A stretch of 43,055 nucleotides of DNA from an uncultured Bacteroidales bacterium. GTDB lineage: Bacteria; Bacteroidota; Bacteroidia; Bacteroidales; UBA3824. The stretch lies in assembly GCA_946409405.1 (NCBI GenBank), contig CAMJWL010000007.1, positions 1-43,055 of the forward strand, given 5' to 3'. Below are positions 26,493-35,633 of the stretch, piece by piece (the first letter of the stretch is position 1; the number at the start of each line of letters is the position of its first letter). A program made the position numbers and the translations under genes. The notes beneath the pieces were generated by a model, which worked only from the letters and a program-made list of their open reading frames with translations, did not search any database and was not told the origin of the DNA.

Positions 26493-29105
26493 CTATCTAT
26501 GAAACACGCTGATATTACCGCTATACTTGTCGCCCCCCTTATAAAAAACGTAGAAATACACCCCGTCTTTTACGTCGGGTGCGTTCCATTCGTTGTGGTA
26601 ATTGTCTGAATGGAAAACACAGCGACCTTCGCGGTTGTAAATATCTATGCTCCAACCTTTTACGAATTCGTCCAAACCTTTTATCTTGAAATAATCGTTG
26701 ATGCCGTCGCCGTTTGGCGTGATGATATTGGGGAAGATAAACTCGCCGCAATAACGGTAACGCACAACTATTTCGTCGCGGGTGTCGCCGCAATAATTGG
26801 AGACAACCACCGAAAAAGTACCCGGCTGCTCCACCACGAACTCCTCTCCCCCACTGAAATCCTGCCACTGATAATTGAGCGCGTCGTGCCAAGCGACATT
26901 GAGAGGCAGCACGTTGCCGTCGCACATTAAGGTATCGGGCGGCAAGGAAATCATGGGCAGAGTTTTCTGTTCCATCAAGATGGAATCGCTTGAAATACAG
27001 CCTTTTTTGTCGGTAACAGTTACCTTGTAAATGCCAGCGGTGTCGGGCGTAATGGTGCGCGTGGTTGCTCCCGTGTTCCATAAATAACTTACATCGTCGA
27101 TGCCGCAATCAAGAACGCGCTGTTTGTTGGTGCAAATAATGTTGTCGGCATCCAAAGAGATTTTCGGCAGAGGATTTTCGGTGATTTTTACTGTGCGCGA
27201 AAATTCGCAGCCCTCCACATCCACGGTTTTTGCCTCGTATTCGCCCGGCTTGCTTACAATGCGTTTAGAATCAGATTGGTCGCCGTCAAGCCACTGAAAA
27301 TTAGCGATTTTGTCGTTTAATGTTGCCTCAATCGTTACCGATTTGCCGCTGCAAAATTCGAGCGCGTCGGGCATTTCAAACTCCACGGGATCCACTACTT
27401 TTACCTCCAAAACGTCTTCTGTGGTGCAGCCGGTATGATTGTCGGTGAGTTTGCCAATTACTTCGCAAGTCTTATTAATGTGCAAATCATCGCTACCGCC
27501 GTCCGCCCAACTGAATGTAAAACCTTCGTCTAAAACCGGCGCGGCAATCAACGCCTCGTCATAACTGCATATCTGCACATCGTCGCCAAGACTGAACTCC
27601 GGCGGCGCAAACACCTCAAAAAAACGGTAATCCACATGGCTGAACCCGTCCACAATCACTTCAAGCGAAATTTTGTATTTGCCTGGCGTTGTAAGCGGTA
27701 TCTCAAACTCCCTGACCGTAGCCTCCGCGATGCCCTCGCCCGACGCGGTGGTAAGTTTCCAATAATAACGCTGCACATCGCGGTCGTCGATGCAGCGGAA
27801 TGTGGTATGTGAGTTGGAGCAATTGTTAACAATCTCAAAATCAGGCGGCAACAGATACGTCGGGATAAAATTTGGCAGGCCGAGGCGCGAAATTGTACCC
27901 TCCAAATATTTGCCGTCGATAACGTAGTTGCAGTCCTGACCTTTGGCACGCGGATTTTCGATGACGCCGAGGTACGGGTAGCCATCCTGAGCCACATAAA
28001 TCTTGCCGTTGATGGCGAGTTGCAACGCGCCGAGCATCAGCGTATCAAGGTCGCTAAATTGCGGAAATTCGCCAATAAAAGTTGCTGATTTAGAGATTGT
28101 TTCGGCATTGTCAGACATCAAGTCGAGTTGGAATATCTTGCGCCGCGTAGTGTAATACAATTTGGTAACGTCGCTCGAAAACTCCACGCCGTACAGATAC
28201 GACACCGTGTCCAAATGCGTTACAAATGGCTCCAAATTGCCGTTGCGCGGGTCAAACTTATAGACTTCCAATAGGTTTACAAATTTTTTCTCGCCGTCCA
28301 CTTCGGCTCTGAGCGACGAGCCGCCATTGGCACACGCCACAAGCCGTCCATTGGGCGACACGCGCATATAGCCGATAGCGAATGTAGGATCAAAACACTT
28401 GTTGCCTTCATCGTCAAGTTCGTACTGAATATTGAGCGCACTTATCGGAAATTCCTGACGCGAGGCAAGGTTAATGCCATCTTTGTCAACAAGATAGCGC
28501 ACCACATTGTTGCCCGGCGCGGTGCGAGTCAACAGCCAAAAATCGTATCCGTTGGCGTGTTTGATGGCGGTAACTTTTTCGCAGACATAATTGCCATTGT
28601 AGTCGGGACCTTCGAGCATAATGTTTTTCTGACCATCCACAATGCCGCCCTTGCCGTTGCCGAGCCGCATATCCACCACGGAATACGACAGACCGTTTTT
28701 GCCAAACTCCGCGTCGATTACAAACACAAAATACCTGTTCATGTCGCCTGGCCACGGCACGATAATCGCCGATTCGGTGCTCGACGTATGCCCAAGAAGC
28801 CCGCTGCCGTTGGGCATCACCTCGTTGTCAACATTCCAAACCGTCTGTCCATTGGTATATAGGCGGACGTGGCCGAGGGAATCGCTAAAAGAAGCCATTC
28901 CCTCGCCGTAAAGCCTCAAATTGTTGTAATAAATGGTGTCCATCAGCACGTCGGCAATCTGTCCGCCGGGCAAAAACTTGGGTTCTGGCGTGTTGAAATC
29001 AAGGCCCGCACCGCGCCCAAAGTACCACACAGCGGTTTCAAGTTGCGCCGTACATACGCCGCAACACGCTAATATCAAAGCGGTTATAATAGTTAATCGT
29101 CTCAT
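26493..29105 (-). CDS. Large secreted protein with C-terminal gliding-motility/T9SS type B sorting domain
   Basis: C-terminal GEFIFPNIITPNGDGINDYFKIKGLDEFVKGWSIDIYNREGRCVFHSDNYHNEWNAPDVKDGVYFYVFY...; PKD/Ig-like repeats. Start moved from 29219 to 29105 to give signal peptide MRRLTIITALILACCGVCTAQ. Confidence 0.88.
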   Translation of the reverse strand: MRRLTIITALILACCGVCTAQLETAVWYFGRGAGLDFNTPEPKFLPGGQIADVLMDTIYYNNLRLYGEGMASFSDSLGHVRLYTNGQTVWNVDNEVMPNGSGLLGHTSSTESAIIVPWPGDMNRYFVFVIDAEFGKNGLSYSVVDMRLGNGKGGIVDGQKNIMLEGPDYNGNYVCEKVTAIKHANGYDFWLLTRTAPGNNVVRYLVDKDGINLASRQEFPISALNIQYELDDEGNKCFDPTFAIGYMRVSPNGRLVACANGGSSLRAEVDGEKKFVNLLEVYKFDPRNGNLEPFVTHLDTVSYLYGVEFSSDVTKLYYTTRRKIFQLDLMSDNAETISKSATFIGEFPQFSDLDTLMLGALQLAINGKIYVAQDGYPYLGVIENPRAKGQDCNYVIDGKYLEGTISRLGLPNFIPTYLLPPDFEIVNNCSNSHTTFRCIDDRDVQRYYWKLTTASGEGIAEATVREFEIPLTTPGKYKISLEVIVDGFSHVDYRFFEVFAPPEFSLGDDVQICSYDEALIAAPVLDEGFTFSWADGGSDDLHINKTCEVIGKLTDNHTGCTTEDVLEVKVVDPVEFEMPDALEFCSGKSVTIEATLNDKIANFQWLDGDQSDSKRIVSKPGEYEAKTVDVEGCEFSRTVKITENPLPKISLDADNIICTNKQRVLDCGIDDVSYLWNTGATTRTITPDTAGIYKVTVTDKKGCISSDSILMEQKTLPMISLPPDTLMCDGNVLPLNVAWHDALNYQWQDFSGGEEFVVEQPGTFSVVVSNYCGDTRDEIVVRYRYCGEFIFPNIITPNGDGINDYFKIKGLDEFVKGWSIDIYNREGRCVFHSDNYHNEWNAPDVKDGVYFYVFYKGGDKYSGNISVFHR

Positions 29106-29126
29106 GTTTAAAAGTCGTTTACGATG

Positions 29127-29158
29127 CAAAGTAAAAAAAAAATAAAAAAAGTTCCAAA
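29127..29158 (-). promoter_or_regulatory. Putative promoter for the T9SS-cargo gene (revcomp TTTG-20 nt-TTACTTTG)
   Basis: CAAAGTAA 29127-29134 and CAAA 29155-29158 on the + strand, just upstream of the refined start at 29105. Confidence 0.4.
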
Positions 29159-29162
29159 AAAA

Positions 29163-29194
29163 TTTGGCAATTTGAAATAAAGTATCTACCTTTG
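29163..29194 (+). promoter_or_regulatory. tRNA promoter (TTTG-20 nt-TACCTTTG)
   Basis: TTTG 29163-29166; TACCTTTG 29187-29194. Confidence 0.6.
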
Positions 29195-29243
29195 CATCGT
29201 CAAAAAAAGAAAGACACAACGCTCTTTAATAAAGACAAAACCT

Positions 29244-29316
29244 CGGTCTCTAGCTCAGTTGGTAGAGCAACTGACTCTTAATCAGTGGGTCCAGGGTTCG
29301 ATCCCCTGGAGACCGA
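29244..29316 (+). tRNA. tRNA-Lys (anticodon CTT)
   Basis: Cloverleaf: acceptor CGGTCTC/GAGACCG, anticodon stem-loop CTGACTCTTAATCAG, T arm CAGGG-TTCGATC-CCCTG. Confidence 0.95.
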
Positions 29317-29352
29317 CGAAGATTTCGCAATATTCGGCTTTAATGCATCTTT

Positions 29353-29443
29353 GGAGAGATGGGTGAGTGGCTGAAACCAACAGTTTGCTAAACTGTCGTA
29401 GGGGTACAATTCCTTACCGGGGGTTCGAATCCCCCTCTCTCCG
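29353..29443 (+). tRNA. tRNA-Ser (anticodon GCT), long variable arm
   Basis: Acceptor GGAGAGA/TCTCTCC, anticodon loop CAGTTTGCTAAACTG, T arm GGGGG-TTCGAAT-CCCCC. Confidence 0.95.
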
Positions 29444-29469
29444 CAAAATTTATTATTGATTGAAATCAA

Positions 29470-29512
29470 AACAACCGCATAGAACATTATGTTTTATGCG
29501 GTTGTTTTTTTT
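29470..29512. terminator. Intrinsic terminator downstream of the tRNAs (12-bp stem plus T tract), converging on the M23 gene
   Basis: AACAACCGCATA (29470-29481) / TATGCGGTTGTT (29495-29506) followed by TTTTTT. Confidence 0.85.
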
Positions 29513-31178
29513 ACCTCACCCTGAACTTCCATTCCCACTCCTTCACATTGCCGCACTCGTCCTCAATCTTTGCCACGAGCGTGTGCGGCCCCGACGACAA
29601 GCCGAGTTTCTTAACCTGCGAAATCAGGCGGGCGTTCTTGTAGTCAAACTCAAAAAGTTTCCACTCGCCGTCGATGTAGCAATTATATTTTGCGATGCCG
29701 CTCAGATTGTCTGAAATGCCAATCATGATGCTGTGCGACTGTCCGAGGATGATGGCAGAATTTTTGCTGAACACACGCGGCGGCACGGTGTCGGCGGCTA
29801 CCAAAAACTTGCCCAAAATCTTGGGTTTGGCAGTGATGCGCCCATCTTCAAAAGTGCCGCCCACATACACCAAACCGCCCTTATTGCCAGTGCGTGCAAT
29901 GAACAACTGACCGCTCCTAAGCGTAGAATCGGCAATCTTTTTCATAAAACCCTCCGGCACGGGTATCGTGAGCGTAATATTCTCATGCGCAGGGATTTCT
30001 CGGTTGCCAACAGTATAGAGCGGACACTTATAGACTGTGGATTCCTCTCGCGAAATCTCAAAATATTCGTCCTTATAAAAACATCCGCCGGTGATGTTTA
30101 CCTCAATCCCACAGTCGTAAAAATTGTACTCGTTACCGCACAACACATTTGGCTTGCGACGAGTTTTTGCCACAAAATTCTTGGCATCCACGCCGCGCAC
30201 GTTAAAATTAACCTTCCTTACGTTGCCGGCAAAATCCTTCAATTCGTAGCGGATTTTGTGTATTTCGCCGGGCTTCACAATTATCGGCTTGCACACCTTA
30301 TATATATCGAGATGGTTGCCAGGGTCGATAAAGGATTTTTGGATATAACGGTTGTGCTTCTGCTCCTCCGCAAAATCCACAAAACTATTGATGTACCGCG
30401 TCTTGTCAAACGGCATCCTGTCCAGCAACGACTGGAACACAAGCCTGTCGTCGTCGTAAAGCGACACCTCCATCACGCCGCACGGCCGCCCGCCAACGTC
30501 AAAAAAATCCACCGCATTGACGCCAAAACCCACATGCCCGTATGCGTCGATGGTCTTGTTGGAAATATAGCGGAGGTCGTAATATTTTTCAAGGGCGGCG
30601 GAAGTGTCGTCCAAGGCATAGACCTTGATGCCATATACTGTGGGTGCACGGTGGTCGTCCACCTGTTCCTCCAAAAAAGCGAGCGGATTGAGCGGATCGT
30701 CGGTCTTGGTGTCGCGCACTTCGAGATGCAGATGCGGGCCAAACGAACCGCCCGTATTGCCCGAAAAAGCCACAACCTCGCCCTGTTTTACTGGCAACAG
30801 CGTAGAATCGGGAAAAAAGTCCACCTCAAAAGATTGAAGCCTATATTGCTCGGCTCTGATTACAGAATCCACCTTGGGCGCATACTCAGAGAGATGCCCA
30901 TATACAGTGGTATGTCCATCATAATGAGTGATATACAATCCATGACCGTATCCGTATGGCGACACTTTGATGCGCGACACATATCCGTCAGCCACCGATT
31001 TTACGGGAACGCCGATGCCAGGCGTAGAAATATCGAGACCTCCATGAAAATGGTTTGGTCGCAACTCCGCAAACGACGCACTCAGCACCGTCGGGATGTC
31101 CATGGGGTTGATGTATTTTTGAGCATTCGCGCTCAAAAAAACCATAAAGCAAAGCAAATAAATAAGTTTCAGTTTCAT
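29511..31178 (-). CDS. M23-family (LytM-type) metallopeptidase with signal peptide
   Basis: HFHGGLDISTPGIGVPVKSVADGYVSRI...GHGLYITHYDGHTTVYGHLS...GNTGGSFGPHLHLEVRD. Confidence 0.9.
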   Translation of the reverse strand: MKLKLIYLLCFMVFLSANAQKYINPMDIPTVLSASFAELRPNHFHGGLDISTPGIGVPVKSVADGYVSRIKVSPYGYGHGLYITHYDGHTTVYGHLSEYAPKVDSVIRAEQYRLQSFEVDFFPDSTLLPVKQGEVVAFSGNTGGSFGPHLHLEVRDTKTDDPLNPLAFLEEQVDDHRAPTVYGIKVYALDDTSAALEKYYDLRYISNKTIDAYGHVGFGVNAVDFFDVGGRPCGVMEVSLYDDDRLVFQSLLDRMPFDKTRYINSFVDFAEEQKHNRYIQKSFIDPGNHLDIYKVCKPIIVKPGEIHKIRYELKDFAGNVRKVNFNVRGVDAKNFVAKTRRKPNVLCGNEYNFYDCGIEVNITGGCFYKDEYFEISREESTVYKCPLYTVGNREIPAHENITLTIPVPEGFMKKIADSTLRSGQLFIARTGNKGGLVYVGGTFEDGRITAKPKILGKFLVAADTVPPRVFSKNSAIILGQSHSIMIGISDNLSGIAKYNCYIDGEWKLFEFDYKNARLISQVKKLGLSSGPHTLVAKIEDECGNVKEWEWKFRVR

Positions 31179-31245
31179 TTTTTAGATTTTTTCGGTACAA
31201 AAGTAAGAAAAATTGCCCTAAAATGAAAAAAAATCAAAAAAAAAA

Positions 31246-31268
31246 TTGCAAATCTCAGAAATTTGCAA
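31246..31268. repeat. Inverted repeat TTGCAAAT-7 nt-ATTTGCAA upstream of MCP1 (possible operator)
   Basis: Perfect 8-bp arms at 31246-31253 and 31261-31268, 45 nt before ATG 31313. Confidence 0.5.
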
Positions 31269-31312
31269 GATATTTGTGATTTGAAATGAAAAACCAATAA
31301 ACACTATCGAAA

Positions 31313-33403
31313 ATGGGAATGTTCAACAATCTTTCATTAAAGCATAAGATAAGCGGCGGCCTCGGCGTGCTGCTTGTCCTCGTAGTTATAGCATATTGTT
31401 TGCCCCTCTTCGTAACAAGCAGGATGGCGGGTGACATGGCGCAGATCAACGATTCTGAGATGCCACAGAACGTCATGGCGCACGAACTGGCATGCAACAT
31501 CCTCCTCGCGCAGATGAACGGCCTCCGCATCACCTCCGACAAGAGGTACATCGACACCGTGCGGGCATGTTTCAACGAGGCGCAGAAGCAGTACAAGGTG
31601 TTGGCGATGCTCAAAAACAACCTCACCGAAGACATCTTCAACCGCATCGCGCACCACATGGACGACTATGAGCCTCAACTCAACAAAATAGTTGACCTGG
31701 GCAACAAAATGACGGCATTATACGCTGAACTCGAAACAAACAAGCAGAGTTACATCGCCGCATTGATCAGCCTTCTCCAGCGCCTTGGACGCAGCAACAC
31801 CGCTACGCAGGCCAGTGAAAGGGCGCGTGTAATATCAGAATCTATACGCATCATAGACAACGCAAAGGGCAAAATCAACGACCAAGCCGTCGTAAAGGCT
31901 GCATTGGCCACCGTGGTGGGAAACCAAAAGAAAATCGCGGCATTTGCCGGCGACTACGGCTTGCAATCGGAGATTGTAAAGGCGGGCGACTACATACAAA
32001 ACTATATCCAAGGCTCCACCCAATATTACGGAATGTTGACCCAATACAACACAGCATACCAAACAATGCAAAACGATGCCAACAGCATCCGCCAACTCGC
32101 GCTCCGCATGTCGAGCGAGACAGAGGGACGCGCCGGTGCACTCCTCACCAACGTCCGCACCACTGTGTCTAACATCTTTGTAGTGGCAATCTCGTCGCTC
32201 GTAATATTATTGATACTCGCGGTGATACTCATCAGGTGGTTCACCGGCATGACAATCAAACCCATTGAAAAAATAGAAGGCCACATATCCAAAATCAGCA
32301 ACGGCGACCTCACCAACTATGTTGACGTGGAATCCAACGACGAAATCGGCAGAATGGCGCAGAACCTCAACACGATGACCTCAAAACTCAAAGACATCAT
32401 CACCGGCATCATTACCGGCGCGGAAACCATCTATGGTGGCAGCAACGAGATGTCGGGCGTGTCGCAGATGATGAACGATGGCGCAAGCAAGCAGTCTGCC
32501 GCCACGGAGGAAGTATCCACCGCAATCGAGGAAATGGCGGCAACTATAAGCCAAAACAACGACAACGCCACCGCAACCGAAAAGATTGCCGAAAACGCAC
32601 TCCAAAACATCCGCCTCACCGACGACGCAAGCCACAAGAGCATGGAGGCGATGAAAGACATCGCACAAAAAATCAGCATCATCGACGAGATTGCCTTCCA
32701 GACCAACATCCTCGCGCTCAACGCCGCAGTGGAGGCAGCACGTGCGGGCGAGCAGGGCAAAGGTTTTGCCGTGGTTGCCGCCGAAGTGCGCAAACTGGCA
32801 GAGCGTAGTTCCAAAGCGGCTGCGGAAATCGACACCGTGAGCCACAGTGCGGTGGCAGTGAGCGAAAACGCCGCCGAACTCCTCAAAAACATTGTTCCCG
32901 ACATCGAAAAGACAACCGAACTCGTCCGCGAGATAGCAGTTTCGTGCAACCAACAGACCTCCGGCATCGACCAAATCAACAAGTCGATGCAGCAACTCTC
33001 GGAAGTAACGCAGCAGTACGCCGCCTCCGCCGAGGAAATGGCTTCCACAAGCGAAAACCTTGCCGCACAAGGCACTGCGCTCAAAGAATCGGTAGCATAC
33101 TTCAAGACAGGCATCAGGCAAAGCAAGGATTTCAACAGCAAGACGCGCAACACCTCTGCCAGCTCCAACGCAGCAAGCAAAAAGCCAGCGGGCGTTACAA
33201 TCTCAAGCGGCAACAACTACAAGAACGCCTCCGCCAAGCCAAACGCATCGCATCCAGAAGGATTTGTGATGCCCACCAACAAGCCCGTCAAGAAGACCAA
33301 CGCGACTTCCCCGCGCCAAAACGCCATCGAAGGCAAGACCGGCGGCACATACATCGACATGTCGAGCAGCGACGACAAAGACTCGGAGTTTGAATCCTTC
33401 TGA
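31313..33403 (+). CDS. Methyl-accepting chemotaxis protein (TM sensor, HAMP, MCP signalling domain) with C-terminal pentapeptide EFESF
   Basis: HAMP region after TM2; hairpin tip [41 protein letters not shown]; low-complexity linker ending [10 protein letters not shown]. Confidence 0.93.
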   Translation: MGMFNNLSLKHKISGGLGVLLVLVVIAYCLPLFVTSRMAGDMAQINDSEMPQNVMAHELACNILLAQMNGLRITSDKRYIDTVRACFNEAQKQYKVLAMLKNNLTEDIFNRIAHHMDDYEPQLNKIVDLGNKMTALYAELETNKQSYIAALISLLQRLGRSNTATQASERARVISESIRIIDNAKGKINDQAVVKAALATVVGNQKKIAAFAGDYGLQSEIVKAGDYIQNYIQGSTQYYGMLTQYNTAYQTMQNDANSIRQLALRMSSETEGRAGALLTNVRTTVSNIFVVAISSLVILLILAVILIRWFTGMTIKPIEKIEGHISKISNGDLTNYVDVESNDEIGRMAQNLNTMTSKLKDIITGIITGAETIYGGSNEMSGVSQMMNDGASKQSAATEEVSTAIEEMAATISQNNDNATATEKIAENALQNIRLTDDASHKSMEAMKDIAQKISIIDEIAFQTNILALNAAVEAARAGEQGKGFAVVAAEVRKLAERSSKAAAEIDTVSHSAVAVSENAAELLKNIVPDIEKTTELVREIAVSCNQQTSGIDQINKSMQQLSEVTQQYAASAEEMASTSENLAAQGTALKESVAYFKTGIRQSKDFNSKTRNTSASSNAASKKPAGVTISSGNNYKNASAKPNASHPEGFVMPTNKPVKKTNATSPRQNAIEGKTGGTYIDMSSSDDKDSEFESF

Positions 33404-33465
33404 TAACAAATTGTGGCAAGCAATTTGCTTAAAAAGGGTAATAGTAACTTAAAACACAGCCACAC

Positions 33466-35565
33466 ATGAACATCAAGTCGATAAAAACCAAGATTACGGG
33501 GCAGTTTGGACTCATCCTTTTGCTCGTACTGGGAGTCGTATTGGCGGCGATATTAATCCTCCGCAACATCGACGACAACATGGGCGAAATGGACAAGCAG
33601 ACACCCGTATTAATGACGAGCATCGAACTCAACCGCAACATGCTCGGCGCATTATATCACCTGCAAGGCTATATGGCATCTGGCGACAACGCCGAGGCAG
33701 AAAAATCGCTCAAAGATTTTGCCGTCGTTAAGACCAACCTCACCGACCTTGTGGCAATGAACACTGGCAACCGACTTGTGGACAGTCTTGTGTCTGTAAT
33801 GAAAGTACTCGAAGCCGCCGCAGCAGAAAGCGAAAGGCTCCGCGCATTAATCGCCGAAAAACACATCGTCCTCGAAAAAAGCCAAAAGGCAATCCTCAAA
33901 GAAGTGCGCACAATCCGGCAGGCCGTAATAGACCGCATGGACAAGTACAACTACGCACGATACGCCCGCAGAGCGTTAATCTGTTCGGAGTTCCTGATGG
34001 TGGAAGACAAAAACCAACTCTATAAGGACGATGCCGAAAAACTCGACTTCTACACCAAGCAAGCCTTGGAACAGATGGCGCAGATTGCAAAATTTGCACC
34101 GGAAGTAGGACAGTCGGCAGCCCTCGCAAGAATTGATGCTCAGGCAGATACATACGTGGGCGTATCAAAGGAATATTACCCCGCGCTTGCCGCCTTCAAG
34201 ACAAACGCCGCAAAACTAAATATGTACGGCGCACAGGTTTCTGATCTCTCCAACCGTCTCACTATCGAAAACTCAAACTCGACCTTTGGCATAATCAACA
34301 AAACCGACAAACTTGTGGACGACGGCAACCTCATCCTGATAATCTCCATCGCCGTAGTGATACTCGTGTGCATCATCCTCATCCGCATAATGTCGCGCAG
34401 CACCACCAAACCCATCGAACACGCCGTGGAGAGCATCACCCGCATCAGCGAGGGCGACCTCACGCACAAGGTAAAAGTGGAGAGCGAAGACGAACTCGGG
34501 CAGATGTCCGAAAAACTCAACGACATGATAGACAACCTCAAAAACGTTGTCAACAACATCGAAAACGGTGCAAACACCATCTACAACAGCAGTCAGGAAA
34601 TGGCGCGCACCTCTCAGATGATGAGCGACGGCGCAGGTCAGCAGGCTGCATCGGCGGAGCAGGTGTCGAGTTCGGTGGAGCAGATGAACGCCCAAATCTC
34701 CCAAAACAGCGAAAACGCCCAAGAGACAGAGCGCATCGCCACCAAGGCACTCGAAAGCATCTTAAAGAGCAACGAGGCAAGCCAAAAGAACATGAACGCC
34801 ATGAAGACCATCGCGCAGAAGATTTCGATAATCGACGAGATAGCCTTCCAGACCAACATCCTCGCGCTCAACGCCGCTGTGGAGGCAGCACGTGCGGGCG
34901 AGCAGGGCAAAGGTTTTGCAGTGGTGGCAGCCGAGGTAAGGAAACTCGCCGAGCGCAGCGCAACCGCCGCATCCGAGATTGACAAAGTGTCCAAGGTGGG
35001 TCTCAACATCAGCCGCGAATCCGGCAACCTCCTCGAACAGGTAATCCCCGAAATCGAAAAAACCACCCAACTCGTGCGCGAAATAGCATCGTCGAGCCAA
35101 GAGCAAAATTCAGGCATCAGCCAGATTACCAACGCGGTACAGGCACTCAACGACGTTATCCAACAATACGCCGCCTCCGCCGAGGAAATGGCGTCCACAA
35201 GCCAGAACCTCGCCGAACAGAGCAACGACCTCAAAGATTCGGTTTCGTACTTCAAGATAGACGAAAACGACAACAAAACCACACAGCAGAAGACGCAGCC
35301 ACGTCCGCAGCAGAAAACCTCTGCCGCCGCCCAGCAGAAACCCGCGTCAACTGCCTACAACCACAAACCATCCGCCTCCGCCGCGAGACCCGCACTCAAT
35401 GCGCATTTGCCGGGCAAAGACAGTTTTTCGATGCCCGCCGACCCCGCCAAGCGTACCGCCGCACAGCCGCGTACAAACACATACGGCAACAAGGCAACAG
35501 GCAACGGCTTCAACTTCAACCTCAATGGCAAAGATGCCAAAGACAAGGATTACGAATCATTTTAA
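33466..35565 (+). CDS. Methyl-accepting chemotaxis protein, tandem paralog, C-terminal pentapeptide DYESF
   Basis: Same architecture and hairpin tip; linker ending [10 protein letters not shown]. Confidence 0.93.
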   Translation: MNIKSIKTKITGQFGLILLLVLGVVLAAILILRNIDDNMGEMDKQTPVLMTSIELNRNMLGALYHLQGYMASGDNAEAEKSLKDFAVVKTNLTDLVAMNTGNRLVDSLVSVMKVLEAAAAESERLRALIAEKHIVLEKSQKAILKEVRTIRQAVIDRMDKYNYARYARRALICSEFLMVEDKNQLYKDDAEKLDFYTKQALEQMAQIAKFAPEVGQSAALARIDAQADTYVGVSKEYYPALAAFKTNAAKLNMYGAQVSDLSNRLTIENSNSTFGIINKTDKLVDDGNLILIISIAVVILVCIILIRIMSRSTTKPIEHAVESITRISEGDLTHKVKVESEDELGQMSEKLNDMIDNLKNVVNNIENGANTIYNSSQEMARTSQMMSDGAGQQAASAEQVSSSVEQMNAQISQNSENAQETERIATKALESILKSNEASQKNMNAMKTIAQKISIIDEIAFQTNILALNAAVEAARAGEQGKGFAVVAAEVRKLAERSATAASEIDKVSKVGLNISRESGNLLEQVIPEIEKTTQLVREIASSSQEQNSGISQITNAVQALNDVIQQYAASAEEMASTSQNLAEQSNDLKDSVSYFKIDENDNKTTQQKTQPRPQQKTSAAAQQKPASTAYNHKPSASAARPALNAHLPGKDSFSMPADPAKRTAAQPRTNTYGNKATGNGFNFNLNGKDAKDKDYESF

Positions 35566-35581
35566 CACACTAATAATCAAC

Positions 35582-35618
35582 AACCACGAAAAATAATAGA
35601 CCATTATTTTTCGTGGTT
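35582..35618 (+). terminator. Intrinsic terminator-like hairpin (16-bp perfect stem) after MCP2
   Basis: AACCACGAAAAATAAT-agacc-ATTATTTTTCGTGGTT followed by TTCTTT. Confidence 0.7.
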
Positions 35619-35633
35619 TTCTTTGCTAAAAAA

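Noticed and set aside
29106-29219. N-terminal extension of the T9SS-cargo ORF (MCLSFFDDAKVDTLFQIAKFFW...)
   Set aside because: Lies across the divergent promoter region and precedes a proper signal peptide start at 29105.
29278-29487. 69-aa minus-strand ORF (MFYAVVLISINNKFCGERGIRTPGKELYPYDSL...)
   Set aside because: It is antisense to the tRNA-Lys and tRNA-Ser genes; GERGIRTPG is a well-known artefact of translating tRNA-Ser.
29733-31226. 497-aa plus-strand ORF
   Set aside because: Shadow ORF antisense to the clear M23 peptidase gene; no recognisable domain, explained by codon bias.
32381-33216. Minus-strand ORFs of 246 and 261 aa
   Set aside because: Antisense to the conserved MCP signalling domain; the equivalent antisense ORF recurs in MCP2, showing it follows from the sense coding sequence.
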